This document shows, one piece after another, positions 8,828-17,558 of a DNA stretch of 64,000 nucleotides; the first letter of the stretch is position 1; every line of letters begins with the position of its first letter. The translations under genes were made by a program, and so were the position numbers. The notes under the pieces are model-generated. The model saw nothing but the letters and a program-made list of their open reading frames with translations. It was not told the DNA's origin and ran no database searches. This DNA is from F23-D06 sp947165685 (GTDB lineage Bacteria; Bacteroidota; Bacteroidia; Bacteroidales; WCHB1-69), in assembly GCA_947165685.1 (NCBI GenBank), contig CAMVBK010000003.1, positions 80,640 to 144,639 on the forward strand. The letters are read 5' to 3'.

Positions 8828-8880
8828 GGCTGTTGGCTGTTGGCTGTTGGCTGTTGGCAGATATGCCAAACGCCAACAGC
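8828..8880 (+). repeat. Tandem GGCTGTT heptamers forming a hairpin downstream of fba
   Basis: Four exact tandem copies of GGCTGTT (8828-8855) start 3 nt after the fba stop. The last copy can pair with GCCAACAGC (8872-8880) to form a 9-bp stem with 8850-8858. Because the repeats are in register, several alternative stems are possible. It may act as a transcript end between the convergent fba and RNase H genes. Confidence 0.7.
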
Positions 8881-8897
8881 TAATGGCTAAAAGCCCA

Positions 8898-9539
8898 TTA
8901 TTTCCTTCCGAAATCCGCCGGAATTTCGCCCCATAGCGTCGTATTCCACTTGTAGATGGGGGTGTCGTAGGTGTTGCTGCGCAGCCAATTCTCGGCACGG
9001 GCCAACAGGTTGATGACTTCCGCCGTCTCAGCGGTGGGGCGAATCACGGAGTTGTGTTTCTTCTTGCGCACCCACGACAGGGCGGTCATGCTGTCGGTAT
9101 AAATCGGAATGTCAAAGCCTTGCTGTTTGATTAGCGCAAGGCCATGCACGATGGCCAGGAACTCGCCCACGTTGTTGGTGGCATGGGGGAACGGCCCCTT
9201 GTGGAACCACTCCTTGCCGGTCTCGGTATAGACTCCGCGGTACTCCATCACTTTCGTCACGGAATTCCACGCCGCGTCCACGGAGAGACTCCGCAAGATG
9301 GGTTTCTGCTGGTCCTGGAGCAGAAGCAACTGTTTCGCGGAATTGTTCGGGGATGGATTCTCCTTGTAGAACTTCTTGTAACCCTGCTTGAAAGCCGCCA
9401 TCGCGTCAGCGCGGCTCTCAAACGACTTGTACTTGGCGTTCTCGAAATGATAGACCTGGTTCTTGCAGTCATTCCAGTTGTCGTAAACCCCAGGCGTCAC
9501 CCCTTCCCACACCACATAGTATTTTTGTTGCTTTGCCAT
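8898..9539 (-). CDS. Ribonuclease H with N-terminal viroplasmin domain
   Basis: I start at ATG 9539 (213 residues); the frame extends further upstream but the promoter box lies inside that extension. Residues about 4-48 form a caulimovirus-viroplasmin-type RNA/DNA hybrid-binding module (YYVVWEGVTPGVYDNWNDCK). The RNase H domain follows, with acidic residues in LSVDAAW, NNVGEFLAIVHGL, IYTDSMTALSW and the C-terminal EIPADFGRK, consistent with the D-E-D-D catalytic set. It cleaves RNA in RNA-DNA hybrids. It is convergent with fba and divergent from gldH. Confidence 0.9.
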   Translation of the reverse strand: MAKQQKYYVVWEGVTPGVYDNWNDCKNQVYHFENAKYKSFESRADAMAAFKQGYKKFYKENPSPNNSAKQLLLLQDQQKPILRSLSVDAAWNSVTKVMEYRGVYTETGKEWFHKGPFPHATNNVGEFLAIVHGLALIKQQGFDIPIYTDSMTALSWVRKKKHNSVIRPTAETAEVINLLARAENWLRSNTYDTPIYKWNTTLWGEIPADFGRK

Positions 9540-9587
9540 CTTAAAAATGTTATTTTTGCCGTTGCTTTTTTTCGTTTTTTGGGGTGG

Positions 9588-9595
9588 CAAAAGTA
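9588..9595 (-). promoter_or_regulatory. -7 promoter box of the RNase H gene
   Basis: On the minus strand this reads TACTTTTG, an exact TAnnTTTG match about 49 nt upstream of the chosen start. Confidence 0.5.
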
Positions 9596-9696
9596 CACAA
9601 ATTTCGAATACGGGAAAAAGCAACGGAAGAGAAGCGAATCAGCGTGTTATGGCTGTGTAAATTATTGACAATAAAACAATTAAAATAGCAATTAGT

Positions 9697-10215
9697 ATGA
9701 AGAAGATAGGTTTTCAACGAGGGATTTGTGCGGCTTTCACCGCGGTCTTTCTGCTTTTTGGCATCGCTGCGTGCGACAGCTTGTCCAACCGGCGCGGCGG
9801 CAACGACATTCAGGAGGTGCGCCATGAGTTCCCGAACACCAACTGGGCTTTCGAGGAAGAGGTGCTGGACTTCAACTTTACCATCGAAGACACCGCCAAA
9901 TACTATGACGTGTCCGTCGCATTGGTTTACGACACCACCGTGGCCGCTTTGCCGGACATCCCGCTCTCCCTCACCTTGAGCACCCCCGACGGCATGAAAT
10001 CATTCTCCACCAGCCATTTCCTGCTCAACCGAAAAGAGAATCCGGGCATCAAGCCCACGGGAGACGGCAACAATGCGGAAATCGACGTGGTCGTTTATCC
10101 GCGGCGCAAGTTCAAAGTCCCCGGCACCTACACCCTCACCGTCTATCGCCGCGCCGACAAAGCTGACAATTTCGGATTCGTCAGTTTGAGCGCGAAAGTC
10201 CGTGCCGTTAAATAG
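9697..10215 (+). CDS. gldH: GldH-like gliding-motility lipoprotein
   Basis: The 172-residue protein has a lipoprotein signal ending GIAAC (Cys26). The mature part fits the GldH pattern: NTNWAFEEEVLDFNFTIEDT, a beta-rich segment with YYDVSVALVYD, and a hydrophobic C-terminal strand region. GldH is needed for gliding and type IX secretion-linked functions in Flavobacterium, but many non-gliding Bacteroidales keep it. Assignment rests on pattern and length, so a related beta-sandwich lipoprotein remains possible. The next gene on the same strand begins about 30 nt downstream. Confidence 0.6.
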   Translation: MKKIGFQRGICAAFTAVFLLFGIAACDSLSNRRGGNDIQEVRHEFPNTNWAFEEEVLDFNFTIEDTAKYYDVSVALVYDTTVAALPDIPLSLTLSTPDGMKSFSTSHFLLNRKENPGIKPTGDGNNAEIDVVVYPRRKFKVPGTYTLTVYRRADKADNFGFVSLSAKVRAVK

Positions 10216-10248
10216 CATGTCATTGAATCCTGAACCTTGAACCAGCCA

Positions 10249-11853
10249 ATGCGTACCAAATTCAACATCCCCCATACTTTCACCATTGTCTTCGGCATCA
10301 TCGCCGTGTGCGCGGTCCTGACTTGGATTGTGCCTGCCGGACAATTTGACCGTCAGACGGTTACAGTTGATGGACACGAGCGCAACGTGGTGGTGGCCGA
10401 CTCCTACCATCGCGTGGATTCCGCGCCCCAGACTTGGCAGGTTTTCACCGCCTTTTTCAAAGGGTTTGAGCGCACCTCCGGCATCATCGTCTTCATTTTG
10501 ATGATCGGTGGCGCATTCTGGGTGATGAACGAAACCGATGCCATCAACCGGGGCATCTGGCTTTTCTTGGACAAAACCCAGCGGATGCAGCAGCACGTCC
10601 TTTTCCGAAAGGTCGGGGTCAATAATCTGTTGATTATTGCCATAATGCTGATGTTCAGTCTGTTCGGGTCGGTGTTCGGGATGAGCGAGGAGACCATCGC
10701 CTTCATTGTAGTCTTTGTACCGCTGGCCGTCTCGATGGGCTACGATTCCATCACGGGCGTACTGATGTGCTACGTGGCCGCGCACGTGGGCTTCGCGGGC
10801 GCCATGCTCAACCCCTTCACCATCGGCATTGCGCAGGGACTGTCCGGGCTGCCCACTTTCTCGGGCCTCGGCTATCGGCTGCTCTGTTGGATCATCCTGA
10901 CGGTTATCGCCATTGTCTTCACGCTGATATATGCCAATTACATCAAGAAAAATCCCGAAAAGTCGCTGACATACAGCATCGACAGCTATTGGCGCGAGAA
11001 AACGGCCGTGACGGATTCGCAACGCGAGATGGTGAAATCCGGCATTCCCGCCTGGATCGTCTATGGCTGCATTTCCGCAGTCTTGATATACTGCGCCGTC
11101 GCGATGCCCTACACCGACATCACCGTCGGCATGGGCAGCCGTCGCGTGATGCTTTTCCCGATTTGGGCGGCTTTGTTCGTCGTTATCGGCTTCTTCGCAA
11201 CCCGGAAATCCGTCCACCATCTGATACTTACGCTGTTGCTGTTCACGATTCTGATTCTCGTGACGGGCGTGTTGGGTTATGGCTGGTATGTGATGGAGAT
11301 TGCGGGCCTCTTCTTCGCGATGGGCGTCTCCGCTGGCATCGCCTTCGGGATGAAATTCGACAAGGTGGTCCGCAGCTTCCTGGAAGGTTGCAAAGACATT
11401 CTCGTGGCCGCGCTCGTGGTCGGTTTGGCCGGCGGCATCATCATCATTCTGGAAGACGGTCACATCATCGACACCATCCTTTACGCCGTGGCGCAGGGGA
11501 TGCAAGGGGCCGGCCGCGTCGGCAGCACGGCCACCATGTACGTGATGCAGAACCTGTTGAACCTGATTATCCCGTCAGGCTCCGCCAAGGCCGCGCTCAC
11601 CATCCCGATGATGGCCGAATGGTCGGATCTGATGGAGATTCCGCGGCAGCTGACGGTCCTGGCCTTCCAGTTCGGCGATGGTTTCACCAACATGATTACC
11701 CCCACGTCCGGTGTGCTTATCGGCGTGCTCGGCGTGGCGCGGATTCCCTATGCCACTTGGTTCAAGTTCATCTGGAAGTTCCTTTTGGTGCTTATCGTGT
11801 TGGGCTTCCTCTTGTTGCTCCCGCCGCTGTTCATGCCGTTCGCAGGTTTCTGA
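10249..11853 (+). CDS. YfcC / DcuC-family membrane carrier
   Basis: I choose ATG 10249 (534 residues) over an in-frame TTG four codons earlier. The protein has 12 or more membrane segments and the YfcC hallmarks: FNIPHTFTIVFGIIAVCAVLTWIVPAGQFDR at the start, GMSEETIAF, NPFTIGIAQGLSGLP and a C-terminal NLIIPSGSAKAALT with TPTSGVL. YfcC proteins belong with C4-dicarboxylate (DcuC) and basic amino-acid/ornithine antiporters; the true substrate is uncertain. It is in the same direction as gldH and close to it. Confidence 0.85.
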   Translation: MRTKFNIPHTFTIVFGIIAVCAVLTWIVPAGQFDRQTVTVDGHERNVVVADSYHRVDSAPQTWQVFTAFFKGFERTSGIIVFILMIGGAFWVMNETDAINRGIWLFLDKTQRMQQHVLFRKVGVNNLLIIAIMLMFSLFGSVFGMSEETIAFIVVFVPLAVSMGYDSITGVLMCYVAAHVGFAGAMLNPFTIGIAQGLSGLPTFSGLGYRLLCWIILTVIAIVFTLIYANYIKKNPEKSLTYSIDSYWREKTAVTDSQREMVKSGIPAWIVYGCISAVLIYCAVAMPYTDITVGMGSRRVMLFPIWAALFVVIGFFATRKSVHHLILTLLLFTILILVTGVLGYGWYVMEIAGLFFAMGVSAGIAFGMKFDKVVRSFLEGCKDILVAALVVGLAGGIIIILEDGHIIDTILYAVAQGMQGAGRVGSTATMYVMQNLLNLIIPSGSAKAALTIPMMAEWSDLMEIPRQLTVLAFQFGDGFTNMITPTSGVLIGVLGVARIPYATWFKFIWKFLLVLIVLGFLLLLPPLFMPFAGF

Positions 11854-11949
11854 GGCAGCGTGAACAATAAATTGGAAAGCGTCACCGACTGGATATTTCC
11901 CCAAAAAACTACCAAAACAAACGCAACCTGAAAAATCTTCCAACTGATT

Positions 11950-12879
11950 ATGAAGAAGAAACTGAAACTTAAAGAGAAAATCCAGAAGTTCCGGGCATGG
12001 CGCGAGCGGCCCTGCAAGGTCGCGCCGATGTCAACCGAAGAGCACGAGTGCCTGAACTGTCATGACCATTATATCGGAAAGTACTGTCCCCGTTGTGGGC
12101 AGGCCGCAACCACACAGCGCTTTTCCATGAAGGTGGCGGCAGAGAATTTTGTCAATGAATACGGCATGGGCGAGCGCGGAATGTTCCGTACCATCCGGGA
12201 CATTATCCTGCGCCCCGGCTTTTTGATTCTCGATTACCTCCGCGGCATGAGAATGTCCTATTTTGCCCCCTTCAAGATGTATTTTCTGCTCGCCGCCATC
12301 TCCCTCCTCGTAACCCACGGGCTGAACATCACGGGCCAGCCTCTCCAAGACGATTCCGAAGCCGACAAAGTGGAGGTGTCTGCGGGAAAGGATGCGGAAG
12401 GAACTGACAAAACGGAAACAGATGCCGCTAAAAGCTTCAAAGAAGAATATCCAAGACAAGCGAAAATACATTCCATTGTGTATGGAGTGGTAAACAAAAT
12501 GGAACGTTTCGCGCAAAAATACCCCAGCATAAACATCTTGCTGATACTGATGCTCATTTCGGGAAACCTATATTTCTTTTTCCGCCACAGCCCGAACATC
12601 CCCGACCTGCGCTATCCCGAGTTGTTCATCTCGTTGGTTTATATCGCCAACATGTACACCATCTATTCTATCGTGTTTAGTTTCTTCGGCCTGACAAAGC
12701 TGACCTCGTACGCCATTTTTCTCACGATAATCCCTCTCAAACAGATGAGCGGCTACAGCTGGTGGCGCACTATCCTGAAGACCGTGACCGCCTTCACCAT
12801 CATGTTTGTACTTTTTGTCCTGTTCGTCGTAATAGCGGTGTTCTGCATCTCTATGCTCGTGAGAGCATTCGGAAGTTGA
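11950..12879 (+). CDS. DUF3667 membrane protein with N-terminal zinc ribbon
   Basis: The 309-residue product starts with a basic segment, then a zinc ribbon (CLNC..H.. KYCPRCG, residues about 36-56). The conserved block after it, including GMFRTIRDIILRPGFLILDYLRGMRMSYFAPFKMYFLLAAI, is the DUF3667 core, with several membrane helices to the C-terminus. A charged insert near residues 130-175 separates the first helix pair from the rest. Function unknown; the family is common in Bacteroidota. It is convergent with the outer-membrane barrel gene. Confidence 0.8.
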   Translation: MKKKLKLKEKIQKFRAWRERPCKVAPMSTEEHECLNCHDHYIGKYCPRCGQAATTQRFSMKVAAENFVNEYGMGERGMFRTIRDIILRPGFLILDYLRGMRMSYFAPFKMYFLLAAISLLVTHGLNITGQPLQDDSEADKVEVSAGKDAEGTDKTETDAAKSFKEEYPRQAKIHSIVYGVVNKMERFAQKYPSINILLILMLISGNLYFFFRHSPNIPDLRYPELFISLVYIANMYTIYSIVFSFFGLTKLTSYAIFLTIIPLKQMSGYSWWRTILKTVTAFTIMFVLFVLFVVIAVFCISMLVRAFGS

Positions 12880-12902
12880 GGCCTGTGCCTCCTCCATATC
12901 CC

Positions 12903-15362
12903 TTAATTTCCCATTCCGCCGCCACTGCCTTCGCTGGCCGCGCCCTGGCGTGCCTGCTGCTCCAGCTCCATCTTGCCGAATCGCAGCGTGAAGCCCAACG
13001 ACACTGAACGGGAGTTGTACTTGTAGGTGCTGTGCGAGACATAGTACGGACTGTCGTTGTTCTGGCCCCAGCGGTTCCAGTTGAAGATGTCGTTGGCGTT
13101 CAGATAGACCGACAGCTTCTTGTCGAAGAAGTCGCAACGCAGTCCCGCGTTAATGCTGTAGTAGGGCAGGGTTGTGCTGAACAACGACAAGGAGGGCGAC
13201 TGATAATATCCGGACACGCTGATTTCCAGACGTTTCCATAGCTTCGCCCACACGCTGGCATTGAAGCTGTAGGTCCACTTGTCGGCCTTGTACATCTCGC
13301 CGTTATACATCGTCTCCAAATAGGAGTAATAGACGTTCGCGTAGAAGCGGACGTTGAGCATGGCGTTCGGGCGGTACATCGTGTTGAACTCCAGTCCCGT
13401 GTTCGACGATTTGCCGACATTCACCGGATAGGAGTAACGCACCAGTTCGCCGTAGAGGTCGTGGTAGGCGGGGACGCTGATGGTGTTGATGTCGCGGTCT
13501 TTGGCGCGGAAGTAGAGGGTGAGGCCCACTGAGCCGTACTTGGTCCAGTATTTCTGCCAGCCGGCCTCCAAGGAGTGCGTCAGGATGGACTTCAACTCCG
13601 GGTTGCCGCTGCTGAAGTCCTCCTCGTCGAATTCCACGAAGCGCGTGAGCTGGTCGGCGTCGGGGTTGCTGCTGCGGAAAGTGTAGCTCAGGCGGAAGTT
13701 GTGCATCGACTTGGTGCGGTACGACAGGTGCAGCGACGGCCGGATGTGGAAATAGTGCTTGCGGATGCCGAAGGTGTCGGGCACGATGTCGGGATAGCGC
13801 AACGTGACGTATGTGTGTTCGAGGCGCACGCCCGGCTTGATGGTGAAGTTGCCGAACTTGTGCTGCAGCGTGAAGAAGACTTGGTTTTCGAACTGCGGCG
13901 ACAGGTGGAAATAGCTGCGGACAGAATCGCGCACCCACGCGCCCGCCTGCATCGTATCGACATAGTTATAGCCTTTGTCACGCTCTATGGCGCCGTAGTA
14001 GCCCAAGGAAATCTCGCCATTCTCGGAGTAGGGCCGGTTGTAGGTCAGCTCGCCCGAGACATTGAACGAGCTGCCGTCGTAGTCCATGAGGCGGTCGCGC
14101 TTGCTCTCGACCGGCTGGAGGAAGAGCTTGTGTAGCTCCGACTTGCTCATCCAGCCCCACGTGCTGCCGTTCAGATCCACGGAGAGGTTGTGCCCCTTGT
14201 TGTCGAACTTGTGCTGGTAGTATGCGCCGAAACCGCCCCAGTGGCTGCGGTTACGCCCCGTTGCGTTCTCTTTGTAGAAAACGGTGTCCGGGATCAGGAA
14301 GAATTCCTGCAACTGCTCGTTGTAGCCCTTGCTGTCTCCCCAGCTCGGCCAATAGCTGCCCCAGAAGGAGAGGGTGTTCGCCGTGTCAATGTCATAGTCG
14401 AGGCTGAAGTGGATGCCGGCGCCGTACCGGTTGCCCTTGGAATAGGTCGAGTCTGTCTCGAAACTCACCATCTCGCGGCCCTCTTCGCCGGGTTGGTAGA
14501 TGGTCTGGTCTCCCTTCCCGAAGTGCTTGTCCATCGAGTAGGAGAAGTTGCTGTAGAGGTTGATGGATATCTTGTCGTTGCTCCAGACGTAGGAAATCCA
14601 CGGGCTCACGTATGGTTTGATGGAGGCGTTGGCACCGAAGCTGATGAACTGGTTCTTCTTGATTTTGCTGTTCGTCACGATGTTGATGATGCCGTCGGCC
14701 TTGGAACCGTAGCGGGCCGACGGGTTGGTGATGACCTCCACGTGGTCGATGCTGTTGGCGGGCATCTGCTGGAGGTAGGTCTTGAGGTTTTCTTCCGTGA
14801 GGTGCGACGGCTTGTCGTTGATCCAGACCTCGACGCTGGAGGTGCCGCGCAGGGTGACGTTGCCCTCCACGTCCACCGACACGCCCGGCGCGTTCTGCAG
14901 CACGTCGGAGGCGGTACCGGTCTGCACGGTCGGGTCCTCGGCGGTGTTGTAGTAGGTCTTCTCGCCATCCACCGCGAACAGCGGCCGCTCGCCCTTCACC
15001 ACCACCTCGCCGATGGTGGCTGTCCCCGGGGTGATCTTGAGCGTGCCGAGGTCAACGTCCTTTTTGACGGAAATCATCTGCACGTAATTCTCGTAGCCCA
15101 CGAAAAAGACCACCAGGCGGTAGTCGTCGTTCGGGACCATCTGCAGCTGGAAAGCGCCCTTCTCGTCGGCGGAAGTGTAGCCCACCAGCACGCTGTCGCT
15201 CTGCCGCAGCAGGCTCACATTCGCGTACTGCACGGGCTTCCCGGTTTTTACGTCCTGTATCACGCCGGAAATTGTGTTTTGAGAAAATGCTGACAAACAG
15301 AAAGTTGTTGTTAGCAAAAAGAGGACAACTGCTTTTGAAACTGCTTTTCTTTGTTGTGTCAT
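12903..15362 (-). CDS. Outer-membrane beta-barrel family protein (TonB-receptor-like, OMP_b-brl_3)
   Basis: Start chosen at ATG 15362 (819 residues). After a signal peptide ending AFSQ comes a CarboxypepD_reg-like domain (ISGVIQDVKTGKPVQYANVSL, about residues 30-110) and a plug-like region (DVLQNAPGVSVDVEGNVTLRGTSSVEVWINDKPS). About 550 residues of barrel follow, with no classical TonB-box N-terminus. This layout is the OMP_b-brl family, thought to work like TonB-dependent receptors without a SusD partner. No SusD neighbour is present and the ligand is unknown. The last residues are Gly-rich rather than ending in an aromatic residue, which is unusual for a barrel. Confidence 0.85.
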   Translation of the reverse strand: MTQQRKAVSKAVVLFLLTTTFCLSAFSQNTISGVIQDVKTGKPVQYANVSLLRQSDSVLVGYTSADEKGAFQLQMVPNDDYRLVVFFVGYENYVQMISVKKDVDLGTLKITPGTATIGEVVVKGERPLFAVDGEKTYYNTAEDPTVQTGTASDVLQNAPGVSVDVEGNVTLRGTSSVEVWINDKPSHLTEENLKTYLQQMPANSIDHVEVITNPSARYGSKADGIINIVTNSKIKKNQFISFGANASIKPYVSPWISYVWSNDKISINLYSNFSYSMDKHFGKGDQTIYQPGEEGREMVSFETDSTYSKGNRYGAGIHFSLDYDIDTANTLSFWGSYWPSWGDSKGYNEQLQEFFLIPDTVFYKENATGRNRSHWGGFGAYYQHKFDNKGHNLSVDLNGSTWGWMSKSELHKLFLQPVESKRDRLMDYDGSSFNVSGELTYNRPYSENGEISLGYYGAIERDKGYNYVDTMQAGAWVRDSVRSYFHLSPQFENQVFFTLQHKFGNFTIKPGVRLEHTYVTLRYPDIVPDTFGIRKHYFHIRPSLHLSYRTKSMHNFRLSYTFRSSNPDADQLTRFVEFDEEDFSSGNPELKSILTHSLEAGWQKYWTKYGSVGLTLYFRAKDRDINTISVPAYHDLYGELVRYSYPVNVGKSSNTGLEFNTMYRPNAMLNVRFYANVYYSYLETMYNGEMYKADKWTYSFNASVWAKLWKRLEISVSGYYQSPSLSLFSTTLPYYSINAGLRCDFFDKKLSVYLNANDIFNWNRWGQNNDSPYYVSHSTYKYNSRSVSLGFTLRFGKMELEQQARQGAASEGSGGGMGN

Positions 15363-15406
15363 AATCCAAAATAATAAGATTGTTGCAAACAATTGTTTGT
15401 AATCGG

Positions 15407-15414
15407 CAAAGATA
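15407..15414 (-). promoter_or_regulatory. -7 promoter box of the outer-membrane barrel gene
   Basis: Reads TATCTTTG on the minus strand, 45 nt upstream of the chosen start codon; exact TAnnTTTG match. Confidence 0.55.
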
Positions 15415-15474
15415 TAATTTTTACCTATACGGACCGTTTCCGTTTATCCCGAAAAATTGATCTGGGGAAATCAA

Positions 15475-15663
15475 TTAGCGTTTTCTGGGGATTCCGAGCT
15501 GTTTGCAGATTGCGTCTGCCAGCTCTTCGTCAATGTCAGCGTGCCTCGGAATGGTCGTTTTCACTTTTGTTTCCGTGTTGATGTAAACATCGTGTTTTTT
15601 GCCGTGGTTTAGAAATTCGCACTTGTATGCTTTCAGATGGTTGATGAGGACTTTTCTTTTCAC
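15475..15663 (-). CDS. hicA: HicA-type toxin (mRNA interferase)
   Basis: This 62-residue protein fits HicA: a short dsRNA-binding-like fold with NHGKKHDVYIN around the catalytic His, then TTIPRHADIDEELADAICKQLGIP, the usual HicA C-terminal half. HicA cuts mRNA when not bound by HicB. It overlaps the end of the upstream antitoxin gene by 4 nt, so the pair is translationally coupled, with the antitoxin first. Confidence 0.85.
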   Translation of the reverse strand: MKRKVLINHLKAYKCEFLNHGKKHDVYINTETKVKTTIPRHADIDEELADAICKQLGIPRKR

Positions 15664-15875
15664 AGTATGGCTATTTTCTTTCGGATGAATTTGTTGCCCT
15701 TTGATTTCTTTTGCGTTTCTTCTGTTTCTGTTTCCAAGATGAGGTCTATGGCGTCATGCAGGTTCTCCATGGCTTCTTCCTCCGTGTCTCCCTGGGTGAG
15801 CGCCGCCGGTAGCTGCTCACATTGGGCTATGTAATGCCCGCTTTTGGTCTTTTTCACGATGGCTGTATATTCCAT
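15660..15875 (-). CDS. hicB: HicB-type antitoxin
   Basis: The 71-residue product carries the HicB partial RNase-H-like fold: YTAIVKKTKSGHYIAQCEQLPAALTQGDTEEEAMENLHDAIDLIL. No C-terminal ribbon-helix-helix or HTH domain is present, so this is the short HicB form that neutralises HicA without an obvious DNA-binding module. It precedes hicA with a 4-nt overlap. Confidence 0.85.
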   Translation of the reverse strand: MEYTAIVKKTKSGHYIAQCEQLPAALTQGDTEEEAMENLHDAIDLILETETEETQKKSKGNKFIRKKIAIL

Positions 15876-15911
15876 ATTTTTGCTTTTTATTAAAGAATTA
15901 TTTTACGGCTG

Positions 15912-15919
15912 CAAAAATA
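15912..15919 (-). promoter_or_regulatory. -7 promoter box of hicBA
   Basis: TATTTTTG on the minus strand, 36 nt before the hicB start; exact consensus match. Confidence 0.6.
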
Positions 15920-15953
15920 ATATTTTTTCATTTCAGTGCCTCAAATCTTTTTG

Positions 15954-15961
15954 TATCTTTG
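15954..15961 (+). promoter_or_regulatory. -7 promoter box of the first TonB_C-like paralogue
   Basis: TATCTTTG, 21 nt before the start codon at 15983. The second paralogue at 17559 has no such box directly upstream. Confidence 0.6.
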
Positions 15962-15982
15962 TCCCGTTAAAATTTCAATACG

Positions 15983-16924
15983 ATGCCCCGAGGAAAATCC
16001 ACATGCAAGGTCCTGAAGGAGGTGCGGCGGAGGGTCGCCGAAGCCAACAACATCCCGCTGCAGGAGCGCGAATGCACTCACACGGGCGACTGCGCGGGCA
16101 CGTGCCCCTACTGCGAGTCGGAGGTGCGCTACCTCGAACGCGAACTGTCGAAACGCCGCGCCCTCGGCAAGGCCGTCGCAGTGGCGGGCATCGCGATGCT
16201 GTCGGTGGCACCGGCGGTCGCGCAGACACCGGAGACCCCTGAAGCCGGCACCGGACCGCAAAAACACGCCGGCCCGACTATCCCTGCGGCTCCGGATTCC
16301 GCGAAACCCTGCGACACCTACCGGATGATGGGCATCGTCCCGAAAGAGGTTGCTGAACAGGAAGTTGACACAGCCGCTGAATCAGACCTCCCGACAAGTT
16401 TGGACACTATAGAGGTGGTTTTTGAACCGCCTGAATTTGCTATGGACGGCACGGTGTCGGCCCCACGATCGGTCAGAAAAGACGTGTGGCGTTTCCCTTC
16501 TGAATATGGCACATTCAAGTCTTTCATGCACCGTCAATTGAAAAACAATCCGGAATTGCGGAAGTGGCTCAAGGGAAAAACGAAACTGGATCATGCAAAA
16601 CGGTCAGAAATAAAACACTCCCGTGATCCTATTGAGCGTATGATGGAAAAACAATGGAAAAAAGAAAGACGTCAATATCGGAAAGAGGAGCGTTCCTCGA
16701 AGTACAAATCCGTCAATGACAATGCTTTCCTTCTGGAATTCAATCAAGACGGCGAGGTGGTGGATGTCCGTCTGCGTTTTGCGATTTCAGGAGAAGAGGA
16801 CGAGCGCATGTTTGGCGCCTTTTACCGTATTATCGACAACATGCCCCGTTGGACACTCAACCCCAAGATGTCCCCACCTACGGATATGATATTCCAGGAA
16901 TATCCTTATTGGATCTTGCGGTGA
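15983..16924 (+). CDS. Hypothetical protein: Cys-rich N-terminus, membrane segment, TonB_C-like C-terminus (paralogue 1)
   Basis: The 313-residue product has an N-terminal module of about 62 residues with a Cys set (C8, then CTHTGDCAGTCPYC) that looks metal-binding, followed by one hydrophobic segment (about residues 63-80, AVAVAGIAMLSVAPAVA). A long periplasmic linker follows. The C-terminal part (FKSFMHRQLKNN ... FLLEFNQDGEVVDVRLR ... MPRWTLNPKMSPP) follows the beta-strand and Trp pattern of TonB C-terminal domains. The N-terminal 70 residues are nearly identical at DNA level to those of the gene at 17559, while the rest differs. An energy-transducing or signalling role is a guess. Confidence 0.6.
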   Translation: MPRGKSTCKVLKEVRRRVAEANNIPLQERECTHTGDCAGTCPYCESEVRYLERELSKRRALGKAVAVAGIAMLSVAPAVAQTPETPEAGTGPQKHAGPTIPAAPDSAKPCDTYRMMGIVPKEVAEQEVDTAAESDLPTSLDTIEVVFEPPEFAMDGTVSAPRSVRKDVWRFPSEYGTFKSFMHRQLKNNPELRKWLKGKTKLDHAKRSEIKHSRDPIERMMEKQWKKERRQYRKEERSSKYKSVNDNAFLLEFNQDGEVVDVRLRFAISGEEDERMFGAFYRIIDNMPRWTLNPKMSPPTDMIFQEYPYWILR

Positions 16925-17038
16925 TTATCCCGGCAGAAAAAGCGCCTTTAAACGCCATTCTTGTGTTAAAATCGGTTAAAAGTGTGGTTTGGGACGGTTT
17001 TTGAAGGAACTGGAGAAGAGTTGTGTGAGAAAAATTTA

Positions 17039-17046
17039 TACTTTTG
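17039..17046 (+). promoter_or_regulatory. -7 promoter box of the YoeB-type toxin-antitoxin pair
   Basis: TACTTTTG, exact consensus, 37 nt before the chosen antitoxin start. It rules out the longer TTG-initiated frame, which would begin inside the box. Confidence 0.6.
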
Positions 17047-17082
17047 CGGCATCATTATATCGAACGACAAAATAAACATATT

Positions 17083-17286
17083 ATGTGTACGGTAACCATT
17101 ACATACGACAACAATGACACTGTCATTGCGGACTTGATTGCCAAAATCAAAAGCAGAGGGGCCGTTGTGGTGTCAAATGATGAACTGGAATATAATCCAG
17201 AATTTGTGGCAAAGGTCCAACGGGGACACGCGGCTTATTTGAACGGAGAATGTGTGAAAGTTGATGTGGATAACCTATGGAGTTAA
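17083..17286 (+). CDS. Antitoxin of a YoeB-type pair
   Basis: This 67-residue protein starts at ATG 17083. It has a short N-terminal strand (CTVTITYDNND), a helix, and a C-terminal tail (VQRGHAAYLNGECVKVDVDNLWS) of the type that wraps toxins in RelE/YoeB pairs. It overlaps the toxin gene by 10 nt. I identify it by context and length; the antitoxin family itself is not certain. Antitoxins of this type usually repress their own promoter, but no clear palindrome is visible. Confidence 0.7.
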   Translation: MCTVTITYDNNDTVIADLIAKIKSRGAVVVSNDELEYNPEFVAKVQRGHAAYLNGECVKVDVDNLWS

Positions 17287-17549
17287 TGTTTTCACCCGAT
17301 GCGTTGGATGATTTGAACTATTGGAAACAATCCGGAGCGGTCATAAACCAGCGAAAAATACAAAAGATTTTGAAGTCCATGAAAACTGACGCGTGTTCAG
17401 GGTTAGGTCATCCGGAGCCATTGACGGGTAATTTATCCCGATATTGGTCTCGCAGGATAGATAAGAAAAACCGCATTGTGTACGAAATCTTCGAAGAGGA
17501 ACAGGTAATCAACGTGGTCTCATTACGAGGTCATTATTTTGACAAGTAG
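17277..17549 (+). CDS. yoeB: Txe/YoeB family toxin (ribosome-dependent mRNA interferase)
   Basis: The 90-residue protein matches YoeB: FSPDALDDLNYWKQ, GLGHPEPLTGNLSRYWSRRIDKKNRIVYEI, and the C-terminal SLRGHYFDK with the conserved His-Tyr near the end. YoeB binds the ribosomal A site and cuts mRNA. It overlaps the antitoxin gene by 10 nt. The pair sits exactly between two paralogues that share an almost identical 5' end (15983 and 17559), as if inserted into, or carried with, a duplication. Confidence 0.93.
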   Translation: MELMFSPDALDDLNYWKQSGAVINQRKIQKILKSMKTDACSGLGHPEPLTGNLSRYWSRRIDKKNRIVYEIFEEEQVINVVSLRGHYFDK

Positions 17550-17558
17550 TTATTAACG

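Noticed and set aside
10000..11505. 501-residue minus-strand frame opposite the YfcC carrier and the GldH end
   Set aside because: Asp/His/Glu/Gln-rich text without domains, antisense to clear coding sequence; a shadow frame.
14190..15293. 367-residue plus-strand frame opposite the outer-membrane barrel gene
   Set aside because: Val/Glu/His-rich shadow of a gene with clear signal peptide, plug and barrel.
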